Of a stretch of DNA of 64,000 bases, positions 35,864 through 47,727 are shown piece by piece. The stretch covers positions 365,001 to 429,000 of the forward strand of contig WPIO01000022.1 in the NCBI GenBank assembly GCA_009760855.2, read 5' to 3'. Position numbers and translations under genes: made by a program. This DNA is from Cristatella mucedo (taxonomy: Eukaryota; Bryozoa; Phylactolaemata; Cristatellidae). How positions within the stretch are numbered: the first letter of the stretch is position 1; each line of letters starts with the position of its first letter. Below the pieces are notes generated by a model. It did no database searches. It worked only from the letters and a program-made list of their open reading frames with translations, and had not been told where the DNA came from.

Positions 35864-35970
35864 ACAGATGAGACGGGTACTGCCTGAGCGCTCAGAACGA
35901 GGTCGACGCGAAAGCGCGACCGGGCGAGCGAACGCGCGGCCGGCTCCCTCCGACGCCGCCGCGCCAAGAT

Positions 35971-36047
<77 letters not shown>
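35971..36047 (+). repeat. (CGG)n tract, about 26 units
   Basis: An uninterrupted GGC/CGG run. On the gene strand (minus) it reads CCG/GCC and starts 12 nt after the stop codon at 36060-36062, so it is the first part of the 3' untranslated region. Confidence 0.96.
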
Positions 36048-36048
<1 letters not shown>

Positions 36049-36059
36049 TTAGATGGGCG

Positions 36060-37791
36060 CTAGCGGCCGTGGTAGGCGGCCAAGCTGCTCAGCATGCTCT
36101 GCAGCTGACCCTGCAGGTTGTGCAGCACGGCGGCGTAGATGGACGCCTGGAACGCCTGCGGGTACTGCCACGTCGGGCCCGGAGGCAGCTGGGTGCCGTG
36201 CGTGCAGGTCGACGCCCTGGTCAACCGTAGCTGCGTCGAAAGAGAAAAGGCACGCGAAGTTCACGACCTCTGCGGGACGAGCGGTTAGCGCGACGCGGCA
36301 GCGGCGGCGGCTGCTGGAGCCGCTCCTGGCCGGCGATGCCGCGGCGAAACGCGGTCCGCCGCCGCAACGCCGGCGGCCGACGCGCGGCGACGGGTTACGC
36401 GCGCCTCAGCACGCCGGTGGAGCCCAGCGGCGACCGCCGGCGCGACCGAGCGAGCGAACGCCGTCGAGCTGGCCGCCGCCGCTCGCTCGCCAGGCAGAAC
36501 GATGGCGTCGAGCGGCGGCGGCCGGACGGGCGCTTACCGAGGTAAGCCAGCACTCACCAGGGTCATCAGCTTGGTGTCGAGCTCGCGAAGCGCCCTGGCC
36601 GCCCGCAGCATGACGCAGTTGGCGGAAGCGCGGTTGCTGCCGCTTGGTGCAGCCGCGCCGCGGCAGAGCTCGTCATCCGGCTCGCCGCTGGCCGTGTAGC
36701 GATGGGTGAGCGACCCAGCTCGTGCCAGCGCCGTCAGGTTGCGAAGGCCGTAGCGAAACTGACCGATGGCTGCCCGCATGCCGCACAGACACCTCTGCGA
36801 CGGAGAGGAGGGCGGCGAGGCGCTCATTCGCTCGCCTCACCGTCGCGGGCATCGCAGGGGGCGGGGCGGGGCGGGGCGGGCGGGCGCATGCGATTGCGTG
36901 GCGCCGCCGCGCGGGGGCGGAGCGCGGTGTGCGGGGGCGGGCGGGTGGGCGGGGCGGCAGCTGGTGCCACGCGCGCGCGCGCGAGGAAGGCCGGTCTCAC
37001 CCGCCAGTCGGCGAGCGTGCGCTGCGAGCCGTCGACGGCGCAGTCGGCAGCGTAGCTTTCATCGACGCTGGGCACGTACGCGGGCGCGGCCAGAACAAAG
37101 AGCCTGGAGACGTCGCGCGAGCCGCCCATGCCGGCCACCGTCGTCGCGATGCGTCGTCCGAAGTCGCTGTCTCGTATCGCGTGCAGCTGCAACGGCGTCG
37201 CGAGGCGTCAGCGGCGAACTTCGGACGCCGCTGGCCGTCGCCTCCAGACGCCGCCGGCTGGCCGAGAGGCGCGCGTGCCTCTCGGCGAGATCGCAGGACG
37301 CGCCGTCGGGCCGCCGGCGGCGTCGGAGGCGAGAGCGTAAGCGACGGCGGCAGCTGCGACGCACGCGGCGAGACTCACGTAAGACTGAAGCGCCTGATTG
37401 GCGCCGTAGGCGGCGTAGGAGGCGAGATTCGAGAGGTCCTCGGCGTCGGCGGCCCAGCGCACGATCAGGTAGAGCGTCGACGCGAGGTCGTCGCTCGAGG
37501 ACTGAGCGCAGTTGGCGAGCAGACCTAAAGCGTCAGAACGCCGCCAGCGCTCTCGCAGCGCGTCGCGATCGCGCGCGCGCGCGTTGGCGCGGGCGTGCGC
37601 GCGAAGTGCGTCCTCTCGTCCGAAGAAATTTGGCGTCACTCGCAACCGCACGGACGGCCGCCAGGTTGCGAGCCGCTCGCGCGTGCGCGCATCCTCGCAC
37701 GCGGCTCGGGGGCGGAGTTGGCGGCCGGCGACGTTCACTTACACATGCAGCAGCAGCAGTAGCAGCAGCAGAGCGACAGCGGGAAATTCAT
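36060..37791 (-). CDS. Five-exon secreted four-helix cytokine-like protein (262 aa)
   Basis: Minus-strand coding exons: 37743-37791, 37379-37524, 37001-37186, 36558-36794 and 36060-36230 (789 nt). Each intron has GT donor and AG acceptor (GTAAGT, GTGAGT, GTGAGA, GTGAGT), and phases are 1-0-0-0. The protein starts MNFPLSLCC, a Cys-rich hydrophobic signal peptide ending near ANCAQS (20-25). Predicted helix A is about 28-64; a long A-B loop fills exon 3; helix B is about 124-152 (RCLCGMRAAIGQF); helix C about 186-209 (LRAARALRELDTKL); helix D about 231-259 (AFQASIYAAVLHNLQ) before a short tail and TAG. Mature cysteines are at 114, 129, 131, 171, 187 and 215, and there is one NLT sequon at 146. 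Five exons, these phases and a last helix in the last exon are the known pattern of IL-6, G-CSF, EPO and growth hormone. Helix B and the exon 4/5 boundary most resemble G-CSF/IL-6. The exact ligand identity is inferred, not proven. Confidence 0.85.
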
Positions 37792-37920
37792 CGCATTAAA
37801 CTGTGAAAGTGGCGTCGCTCGATGGTATTTCCTCGTCGACGTCGAGAGCGAGCAGGCGAGCTATTTTTCGAGCACTGCAACATGGCTGGTCGCGCTCGCT
37901 AGCTTATAGTCGGCCCGTCT
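37792..37920 (-). promoter_or_regulatory. Leader and possible core promoter of the cytokine-like gene
   Basis: An ATG at 37796-37794 opens a 2-codon frame, ATGCGATGA, that overlaps the main start (A of the real ATG at 37791). A TATAAGC lies at about 37907 on the minus strand, roughly 115 bp upstream of the start codon. A GGTATTTCC (plus strand, about 37830) resembles a kappa-B site. These are weak matches, given as candidates only. Confidence 0.35.
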
Positions 37921-38815
37921 CCAGGCGACCGAGAATATGAATGAGTGGGCCGTCTGGAAGGGATTAGGTTTAAGTCTCTGCGAAACTTAAACGAGCCGAT
38001 AGCCGCTGCCCGCACGGGCGCCCACCTGTGTGCACCAGCTCCCGACCGCCGCACTGCAGGGGCTGCGCGAGGCTCCGCCCACCCCCGTCCGCCACTCTGC
38101 GCCGTGCGTCGGCTGACGGTCGCTCGAGCACCTGCGTGCGTGTCGGAGCGGAGCTAATCGGGGGGGGGGGGGAGAATTGCGTACGACGCGACGCGGCGCA
38201 CAGTCAGAGTCACCGGTGGTACTTCGCTTCGTTCTCCGCCCTGCGCTGGACGGCCCTCCGGCTGAGCAGATTGCCCATCGCAAAAGACCGGCGGGCAATC
38301 GGGAATCGCAATCGCAATCGGAAATCGCCGGGTTCTGAGCTCCGTGGCGGCGGCGGCGGCGACAACGCAATGGCGGCGGCGGCGGCGACAACGGCGGCGG
38401 CGGCAACGCAACGGCGGCGGCGGCTGGGGTCGATTGTTTTCTCTGCGCCCCGTTGCCGCCCCATTGCCGCCCCGTTTCCGATAGCCGGCGGGGTCGGATC
38501 GCACGGCCTTGGCGCGACGAACGAGAGCAGGAGGGTCTGCGCGCCAGAGCGAGCCAGCAGCGTCGGTCTCGTTATGCCGCAGCTACCGGTTGCGACGAGC
38601 GCAAGCGAGTAGCCGGGACGGTGTTAGCCAATCTGTGGCGCGCGAGGTTCCAGAGAAGATAAACAGTATCTGGCCCAGTACCCTAAATCAGAGCCCTGAC
38701 CGCGGATTCTCCTCCCGGATCGCGAACGAGTCGCATCTCGAGCCAAATCCGACTTGGCGACCCGTAAACGTGAGCAGGAGTAGAGGTCGGCAATCAGGGC
38801 TGTGAGCTGTGATTT
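37921..38815. promoter_or_regulatory. CpG-rich upstream region with GGC repeats
   Basis: High-GC sequence with a G-run at 38160-38171 and interrupted GGC repeats at 38340-38425. It lies upstream of the cytokine-like gene. Open frames on both strands are not supported by splice signals. Confidence 0.45.
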
Positions 38816-38818
38816 CTC

Positions 38819-38982
38819 GCTCTCTGTTTCTCTCTCTCTTTTTTTTAGTTATCTACTTTTCATTTCTCTTCTCTCTCTATGAATAAATAAATATATACTT
38901 TTTCCCATCTATCCAGGTGTCTCGCGTTATCCCCCTCTCTCTCCCTATCTGTCCCTCAGTTTATCTGCCTTTCTCTCTCACA

Positions 38983-39024
<42 letters not shown>
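38819..39024 (+). repeat. CT-rich polypyrimidine tract
   Basis: Interrupted CTCTCT runs, purest at 38988-39024, followed by (TA)n at 39024-39044. Confidence 0.93.
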
Positions 39025-39043
<19 letters not shown>

Positions 39044-39044
39044 C

Positions 39045-39700
39045 ATAGAGAGAGAGAGATCTATATATACATACATATAAAGAGAGGGTATATGTACGCA
39101 TATATACACTGCAAGTACTGTCAATACATTAATAGTATACATAATTCGACTCCGCGTATAGAAATATTGGTTATTGGATATAGGAATACTCCATTTATTA
39201 GAATAGCAGTTCTGCGTCCCAGATTGCAGTCTTACAGTATATAGTGAGTACTTTGCAATTGTAGATAAGATTGAGAAAACGAATCCCAAAATCGCATCCA
39301 TCGGAAAATTATAGTCTTCTTTGTATAATCGGAGCTTGTGTGCCCTGATTGTTTTGCATTGTTAAATTGACACTTATGAAATTCTGTTAAGTTTTAAGTA
39401 ATATTAGTCTCACTCCGCATACGGGAATACTCCGCGTATAAGAATGCCTATTTACCGACCCGAGGTTATTATAATAGGTAGAGCCGACTCAGATACATGA
39501 TGTAAATGACATATATTAAAATATTAGAATAAATGATGGTACTTTAGCCAAAGAAGTCCTGCCTTGCCGGGGCCACGAGGGCTACCCGAGACTCCCGGTT
39601 CAGAAACAGGGATCGCACGGCTTCCGACCCTAAAATGAAATCTGAGACGCACAGCCGCCGCAATGCGGCCTGTAGATCAGAGTGCGAAATGCCGAGGTCA
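39045..39700. other. Unannotated AT-rich stretch
   Basis: Two short echoes of TCCGCGTATA.GAA.AT occur near 39150 and 39430. No gene recognised. Confidence 0.45.
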
Positions 39701-39704
39701 GCCA

Positions 39705-40196
39705 GGCAGGCTTGGATGTATATCCTCCAGCCTATCTCTCAGATCTACTTTCCCATCAGGCCAAGCATCGTACCTCCCGGTTTTCGGAATCCAACAGTCT
39801 ACAAATACCTCATACAAACCTCAAATCCTTTGGAGACCGTGCATTTAGTTCGTATGCTCCCAAAGCCTGGAACTCCCTCCCGACCTGCGTCAGAACATCC
39901 CCTGACCTGACCACATTTAAAAGGAACCTAAGAACACACCTATTTAGGACAGCATTTAGTGGGTCCCTGTGATTCGTCCTTCACGTGCTTATGCGTGCTG
40001 ACACTGTGCATGCTGCCACTAACCACATTTGCATGCTGACCCTGTGCATGTCACCCCTAACCATGTTATTCATTTCGTTTGTTTTTCAAGCATGATTTTA
40101 CTCACCATTCAATTACATTTCCATTTGCAGCAAATGTAAAGCGCCTAGCGAGAGATTGAGTTCTCTGAGGGCGCTTTATCAAGTGCATTATTATAT
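39705..40196 (+). mobile_element. LINE-A 3' end, young copy
   Basis: Open C-terminal frame (PPAYLSDLLSHQAKHR, NLKSFGDRAFSSYAPKAWN), 3' untranslated region, hairpin tail and ATTATTATAT end merging into a (TA)n run at 40190-40220. Near-identical to 26241-26660. Confidence 0.9.
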
Positions 40197-40220
40197 ATAT
40201 ATATATATACATATATATAT

Positions 40221-41335
40221 TCTTCCTGTCTACTCACTTTCTCCTGCTTTAAAGGGTAGTAGCGCAGACCACACGGATCGTGTGAACTGACAAGGTACTC
40301 AAGTAACTGCATTCGTGCATACAGCCTTTGTACGACAAAAACCTTTGTCACTAGAAATCGGAAAGTAGGTTTCTGGACGCGTGGTTTAATCGAGCGTGTC
40401 TTTTTCCGCACACAGCTGTTTTACACCTTGCCTTTTGCAAGTGTCTCTTTTACGTATGAATCCATAACAACATAGAAGCTCATACTGTGATTGAAACTTC
40501 GAATAGCGTTGAATAACTGTCTCCTTTGCTCTGCTCAGGATTAGCATACTGAATGTCGCTGCTGCTGCAGTTAGGCGATGAATCGCTTTAGTGCCGCGTT
40601 GCACCGTTGCTGCACGCAATTATTTCAACACCTCGTACCCCCTAGGTATAGTGTTTTACAATAAGGGACTTGTTGCATTCGCCACCTCATCGCAAACTTA
40701 TTCGTTTTGGAACCGTCTCGTGCGACTCCCTGGCCCGCAGATCAGGCGCAGTGATGGGCGCCGTCGCTTTGCCAAGACGCTTCGCGCGACGCAGAGCATG
40801 AGAAACAGCTGCAATGGTCAAGATAGCGGCGAAGGTTGCGGCGGCGCTTTTGCTCTTAAATATACGATTTTTCTTATCCGGTCATGTATTATATATTGTT
40901 TGCATTTATAATACGCACTGTACAATTAAAACATAAAAATCCTTGAAAAATCTTCGCGAGCGCCGAGGTACCGCTATTTCTCTCGATATTTGTCATCCCG
41001 TCCGTTTATTCAAACAACACGTCGTGGCACTTCTGGAGCGCCGTCGCGGTCGTCGATATGCACGTCCACGCCGACCTCGATGAGGTCGAACTCGATCGAA
41101 ATGTATATATTATACATGCATAGTTGACTTTAAGGACTGTATTATATCCTGTTTTTTACAACCCTGTATTGTACAGGTTCTATACCTACAGTAGGTGGCA
41201 CAGACCCGGGAACCTGGGCCGCACCATGGAGGAAAGCTATTTTCAATGGTCTACATGTGCCGCACCACAAAGTCGGCATTAAACTGAAGTGGCTTCCGGT
41301 CTGCGATAGTCTAGCCGCTAGCGTATTCAATAACA
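40221..41335. other. Unannotated stretch
   Basis: No exon or repeat recognised with confidence. Confidence 0.4.
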
Positions 41336-41485
41336 TCTCCGCTTGGCTTTCGCAATGGACACCGAAAGCCAAAAGGTGCCAAGTAGGCTTCAAGTGCGCT
41401 ATAGAAAACACACCCTCTCTTGCGTAAAATCAACCCAGTCAACGTGTGGCTTTGTGGAGTTACAGACGGAGACACATTACATTCC
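41336..41485 (+). mobile_element. LINE-B-like 3' tail
   Basis: ACACCGAAAGCC, GTGCGCTATAGAAAACACAC and GTGGAGTTACAGACGGAGAC with an ACATTACATT end match the LINE-B 3' untranslated region. Sequence upstream differs, so this may be a different subfamily or a SINE using the same tail. Confidence 0.68.
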
Positions 41486-42555
41486 ACTTGCTGCTTGACG
41501 GAAAATTGTTTGATACACCGGCTTCTCGCATCGGCGCTCTATTCGGTCACTTTCTAAATCTAGAAGCAATCGTCACCCGCCGCTGCTCGCAGCAAACGAT
41601 CTACTCGACTGGGAAGTAGCAGAGGGCGCGAGCAGTTTTCTCTCGGCAGCGGCGGCGGCGGCGGTGGCGGCGGCGGCGGCGGCGGCGGTACGGTGACGAT
41701 GCAAAGCCAGCGTGCCGCCACCACGGGTGTACGGTGATGATGTACAGTGTACGGTGACGATGCAAAGCCAGCGTGCCAAGGAGGCGGGCGATTCACAGCT
41801 GCGGACAACGCCGCCCCGCTCAGGACAGACGACGCGGCAGATGCACCTTGGACAACGCTGCTCTGCGAGGCGCTGTCTGCAGCCCCTCCTAGCTGTCAGT
41901 AGCCACTCCTACTACTCCACATCTCCTCGCCCAGCCGATCCGCGTCGGGCGCACGTGCATCGTGGCTATGACCGCAATAGGGCGGCTCCGACCACCTCAT
42001 TGGTCACCGCTAAATTGCCCGGCTGCAACTTCCGTCAGCAGCATTACGCCCGCCGCCCGCGCTCCGCACCGCCCGCGAGGCGAGCACCTGCACCCCGTTC
42101 CTCCGTCATCCAGTGGCGGCCGTACTTTACGATACGCACTTTAAGACGACGGTGTCGTGCGATAGAGCGGCGCGCGACGCTACTCTGTCGGAAGGCGGCG
42201 GCGGCCGCCGCTGTGGGTGAGCGAGCGCCTCGCGGCGGCGTTTACACGTGGGCGAGCGCCTCGGGACGCAGATCCCCGCCAGCCAGCGAGCCGAAACGCA
42301 AGGCTCGCCGGTCGCAGGGAGCTCGCCACCGCAAAGAAAGAAAGCGATTTCGCCTCAACTCAAATTCGCCAGGTGGTGGTCTTCGACGAGTCGCAGCCAC
42401 GGTCACTACGCGGAGGTCTCCGGCTTGACGGCGCTGTCCATCGCGGAAATTGCAAGCTGGACGCTGCCCTACTTTTGCCCTTCGAATTGGAGAGTCGCCA
42501 CTGCGCCGCTCATCTCGGTGCCTCCGCGTCCGCACCGGCGCGCGCGCGAAACTCT
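41486..42555. promoter_or_regulatory. CpG-island-like region with a possible donor
   Basis: High-GC DNA with a GGC tract at 41652-41690, tandem 30-50 bp echoes (GTACGGTGA.GATG) at 41688-41780, an ATTGG box at 41999 and a GGGTGAGCG donor-like site at 42214. No coding exon could be assembled. Confidence 0.4.
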
Positions 42556-42559
42556 CAAT

Positions 42560-43064
42560 TTGTCTCTCTCTTTCTCTCTCTCTTTCCCTCTCTCTGTCTC
42601 TCTGTCTCCCTGTCTCTCTGTCCCTCTCCCCTCTCTATCTCCCTCCCTTTCTCCCTCTCGCTCCCGCTCGTTCTCTCTCTCTCTCTCTCTTCTCTCTCTC
42701 TGCCTCTGTCCCTCTCCAATCTCCCCTCTCTCCGTCTCTCTCTATCTCCCTCCCTATCTCTCTCGCTCTCATTCTACTCTCTCTCTCTCCCTCTCTTTCT
42801 CTCTCCCTCTCTTTCTCTCTCCCTCCGTCCCCGTCTCTGTCTTCCTCCCCCTCCTCTCTTCGCTCTCTATATTCCTATAGTCTCAATATTCCTTCTCTCT
42901 TCTCTCACCAATGCCTCTCTCTCCCTTTCTCTCTCCCCACTCTCTCACTCTTCCCCACTGTCTCTCTCTTTCTCCCTCTCTCTCTACCGCTTCCATCTCA
43001 TCTCCCTCTCTGTCTCTCACGCTCTCCCACCCTCTCCTTCTCTTTCTCTCCCTCTCCCCTTTCG

Positions 43065-43096
<32 letters not shown>

Positions 43097-43097
43097 C
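42560..43097 (+). repeat. Long polypyrimidine (CT)n tract
   Basis: About 0.54 kb, almost all C and T, with CTCTCTCT, CCCTCTC and TCTGTC variants. Long Ser/Leu/Pro open frames crossing it are not genes. Confidence 0.97.
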
Positions 43098-44328
43098 AAG
43101 CGAGTCTACTCTGCCCTGCTCCACTCGCTGTTCAGATTACGTGCACGTTTGTACGGCTGTACGAGTAGATCATGCATGCGTAAAAGTGCGCGTCTGCCAA
43201 GAGCCGCCCGCGCGCGGTCCCGAGGCTGAACCGTGTGCGGGGGGGGGGGCGGGTAAGGGCTGCGCCAGTGCCCAGACCTCCTTGGCCCGAGGATGGCATT
43301 TCCTTCGCGGTGCCCCTTTACTTCGGACTGCTGTCGCATTGCTCCAAGCGCGCGCCGTCCGAGCGCGGCTTGAGCGCCATGCTTCGTTGGGCAGAAGATG
43401 CGCGAGCAGCTGGCAGCTGGTGGATTCGAAGCCTGGCCACCTGGGCTAAACGTTCTACCCGTAGGCGGTGTAGGCGGCATTTTCGCCGACGCGATCGCCG
43501 ATGAGTTGCTTGGGGCTCAAGTAAGAGCAGAGCCGATCGCTCTGCTCATTCCTTAGAGTCTCGGGGAGTGCCCGGTGACTCTTCGCTCGCTGACGTTGCC
43601 AACTCTCTCCGAAAAGAGAGCGCCGCACTGAGAGGACTGAACCGTTGCGGCGAGGACTTCTCTCAGAAACGCACGCTACTCCCCAGAGATCGTTTTGCCC
43701 AGTCGCAAGCGCGCGTCCGCCATGGCCTCCTCTTATGAATGGGCGTTTAGCTTCGTAGTGGCAGCTACGACGCCTGCTTTGAACCCGAACGAGGGCCATG
43801 CGGTTGCCTTAATAAAAGAGCTATATCGGATGAAGGCCGAAGAGTGGCCCCGAACCCCCAAGTGCCGCCGCAGGATGCGTCGTATCCCATGCAGCGCGAT
43901 GCGCGCCAATGAACGAGAAGCAAATAAAGGTCAACTGATTAGAGTGGCAGATGGGCACTTAAAAGCTCATCGAACAGCGCTAAGCTTAAGCGGGTCAAAC
44001 GCTTTGACCTCTCTGCCGCCTTAAGACAATCGATCAAAAGTAGCCGAGGCTCCTTTTGCCACACCCCTATAGTCCGCTTATGCTGACGTGCCGCGCACAG
44101 GTTCACCGTCTCTCTCCAGATGGCGGCGATACAGTATCTCTCTCTCGCTCGGTCTCCTGTCAGGGACCTGCAAGGGGACATCGAACGGTGACAGACAGCG
44201 ATGCAGCTCGCGGACTCACGTCGTCGGCCCTACTGGCTCGAACTCGGCGCCCCGTTTCCGGCATTTTGTTACTTATGTCTATTCTGCGTTTCGCCTCTGT
44301 CCCAGACCGCTGCTGCCTTAATTTCCAT
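43098..44328. other. GC-rich stretch between two homopurine/homopyrimidine tracts
   Basis: No exon with credible splice sites. A GCCATGGCGG near 43725 gives a short minus-strand frame (MADARLRLGKT) that soon stops. Confidence 0.4.
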
Positions 44329-45050
<722 letters not shown>

Positions 45051-45434
45051 CAGCAGCACCGTTGGAGACTTCAGCGCCAGCGACGGCTACCAATGGCGCC
45101 GCACGTTTGCTCCGGCTGTAAAAGCCTCGAGGCCTCTTCACGTTCGTTTCGCACGAATCCGCTTCACGCGGCGCCGATGTCTCCGGACGGACGAACGGAA
45201 GGACGGGCGGACGAAGTCAGCGTCGTGCCGTCGCCTGGCGACTACCGCCAGTTCGACGACCTGACGCCGACGGCATCGAAGTCTGAGGAGCTTTGACGCC
45301 GACAGCGAGCGAAGAGGCTCGAACGACGCGGGATGGTGACCGTGGGCGTCGTCGACAAGGCCGCCATTAAGTTGCTTTCGTTTAGCACCGCTTGGCGCCG
45401 GCGCCGTGACGGGTCGCGGTAGCGAATGGCCGAC

Positions 45435-46115
45435 TTGGTTCACCGAGAGGGGCCAGTGCACAGCTGTGGTCCGTCTGTGATGTGGCGTGGACACAGGATG
45501 GTAACCCAGTGATGAAGAGATGGCGGATTCACCATCAGGGTCAGCCTGTACACAGTTTTGGTCCTCCTAGATGAATCATCGGGGTCGATCAGGGGACAGC
45601 AGCAGTCGAATACAGTCAAGTGGGAGAAGGGAGCCGCGCGTCGCTCGGCTCCGTGCGTCATAAAATAAACTGACGGTGTTGGTCATCGGCTGGCGCTCTG
45701 CTGTGCGAACCGAACAACAGACTATTTCTGGGCCGATGACGCTCTTGGAGATGTCTCGTGCAGCGTACCAAAGCTTCGATGGCTTCGGAGACTTCGTTGG
45801 CTGGCTGCTGAACTTCGAGAGGGAGATCGAGAAAAGTAGCTATGAACCGAGTGAGTGGCACTTGTTTTGCTCCTTGCGATGCAAGGCGGGGCCTTCACGT
45901 TTGCCTCGAGGCTCCCGCAGGCAGCGAAGGATGACAGATCGCAGCAATTGGCGCCAGCAGCAGCCCCAACTCAACGAACAGCATCTCGTCGACTTCGACG
46001 TCGACTTCGACAGCGCCTCGTCGACCCGCTCGAATTCGTTCGATGCCGCAGCCGCAGCCACGCGGCTGCTACGGGGGGGGGGCGGCTGCCAGTCCAGAGA
46101 CGAGTGGGTGGGCAT
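45435..46115 (+). mobile_element. Degraded gag-bearing LTR element related to the one at 52-54 kb
   Basis: The 45440-45560 module (CACAGCTGTGGTCCGTCTGTG, given to 20 bases: CACAGCTGTGGTCCGTCTGT) and the 45655-45710 module with AATAAACTGACGG and GTGTTGGTCATCGGCTGG match the minus strand of 52790-53060. Downstream, in two frames, it encodes DFVGWLLNFEREIEK, PSEWHLF and, after a frameshift, GGAFTFASRLP. These correspond position by position to DFVSLLLDPERRLNE, PALWHVY and GGALTFAATRP of the 53.9-kb gag. No flanking LTR pair was found. Confidence 0.72.
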
Positions 46116-46119
46116 CGCT

Positions 46120-46542
46120 AGGCGGAATTAAAACGTGGCCGCGCCGACCGCCTGGACTCTTTGGCGGGCACAAAGTCAGAGACCAGAGCCGGACCGATGC
46201 GATGCGGCGCTGCATCGCCTGCGCCTGTCGTTCGGAGCCTGCTGCTGCTGCTGCGGCAGTTCGCAGGGCGCAGACCGAAAGAGAAACTCCGCGAGTGGAA
46301 GTAGAGACTGCCCGTAGGTTGAAGCTAATTACGCTGGAGCATGGCGACGTCGCGCTCGCGAGAGATAGATTGCGGAGAGCGAGTGAGCGAGCCCGCGCCT
46401 GCTGCCTACCTAGCTGCCTACGCCTAGGAGCGTCGCTCGCTAAGAGCCCCCGCCCCCGAGCGTGTGGCGAAGTTCATCCGCCGTCGCGTCCGAGCGGCCA
46501 TCTTGTTGGAGCGTGCCAACCGAGCCGGGCTAGGCGGATTGG
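46120..46542 (+). promoter_or_regulatory. CpG-rich promoter candidate with a YY1-type site
   Basis: GCGGCCATCTTG at 46495-46506 is a classic YY1-type element found near transcription starts of housekeeping genes. It lies about 40 bp upstream of the candidate start codon at 46543. Confidence 0.5.
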
Positions 46543-46641
46543 ATGGCCAGCTGCTCGCCACCGGCCCGAGTGGAGAGTTCGAGCGCCCTCCCTCCCTACG
46601 CTTCAACATCTGCCGCCAAAGTACGCCGACTAATAGGAGAG
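46543..46641 (+). CDS. Candidate first coding exon, unknown protein
   Basis: An ATG in the context GGATTGGATGG opens 33 codons (MASCSPPARVESSSAL to KVRRLIGE) that end in phase 0 at GAGAG|GTAAGG, a strong donor. The upstream DNA is CpG-rich with a CCATCTTG element. A possible next exon begins after TTCATTGACAG at 46978 in a compatible frame, but I could not confirm it. No family was recognised. It could also be chance in GC-rich sequence. Confidence 0.35.
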
Positions 46642-47677
46642 GTAAGGTCCGGAAAAGAAGCGAAGTGTGCAAACGACGGCTGCTAGTAAGAGAATCGCAC
46701 GGACGGGGGCTATTATTGAGTTATTATAGCTAGTGTTTCTAGAGGTATGGACGTCGGGAACTAGTTTCTATAAGCGATATCTTGGACCGAAGCGATGGCA
46801 GTAGATTGCAGTTGAAGTTCAGTATAGCGGTACCCATTCGAGGCTCCTATTCAGAATTTTATGGTAAGAAGCTACGAGTACTCGACTTCGTAGTTGTAAC
46901 AGCATGTTCTAGCTCTTTTATTGAAATCCAGGTAATATCTCTCTTTCATTTAAAAACACATTTTGTTTCATTGACAGCGTCTCAGGAGCCCCTTTATATC
47001 GCCGTCAGGTGCCGGGGGCTCTCAGGCTCCTAGCTCATGCTTTCCATCTCTGTAAGCTTCGCTGATGAGCTATAGTTTCCATTTATATTACAATAATTAA
47101 TCGATTGATTAGGGTTCATGCTGACTCCCAAAATTGTGAACTGTCGGTGAGCTGGAGAGAAAGCGACCGGTGGACGACACGCCCACCACTTGCTTCCCAG
47201 AGCCTTTCTAGTAACTCCGGCCACGCCTCCTGTACGTCTCTCGTGACGGCGCGAACTCTGGGCTGCCTAGCTCTCTCCATCAAGCATCTCGTTTTTGAGC
47301 CTAACTATACACTATTTATTTGTCAAAATAAGTCGAGCGACGACCAAAAAACTCCTTCTGACTATTCTCGCACCCGCATAGCCCGCCTTGTATGAACCGA
47401 TTTAGGTGCACGTTGCGAGGCGTCACGGATTCGCATTAAACTCTGCACTTGAATATGCACACATTTTCAGAATGGAGGTGCATTATCGACTTTATCACTT
47501 CCTATAACAAAGTGAATACTCTGCACAATTTTCCAGACTAAAATCAAGGAACGTTTGCAGTGTCCAGCTGAAAACAAGCGGAATACTAACGGTTCGAACT
47601 ACCGTAACGGTTGCAGGAGATATCCTGAAAATGGCAGAACTTGGCATGGTTGGTATGCCGGTCCTAACCATTTGCGG
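46642..47677. other. Unannotated stretch
   Basis: Possible intron of the candidate gene at 46543. No transposon recognised. Confidence 0.35.
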
Positions 47678-47727
47678 GTTAGATGAAGGGTTAGATGAAG
47701 GCCTAGATGAAGGGTTAGATGAAGGGC
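47678..47727 (+). repeat. 12-bp tandem repeat, four units
   Basis: GTTAGATGAAGG repeated four times with one variant unit. It encodes LDEGLDEG in one frame. Confidence 0.93.

Noticed and set aside
37208-37738. 176-codon minus-strand frame taken as one exon
   Set aside because: It includes two introns of the five-exon gene; only 37379-37524 lies between proper splice sites.
36766-37806. 346-codon plus-strand open frame, Arg-rich
   Set aside because: Antisense to the five-exon gene; an arginine-rich frame is expected opposite GC-rich Ala/Leu codons, and it has no motifs.
42217-43449. 410-codon Ser/Leu/Pro frame
   Set aside because: It crosses the CT tract; low complexity and no splice or domain support.
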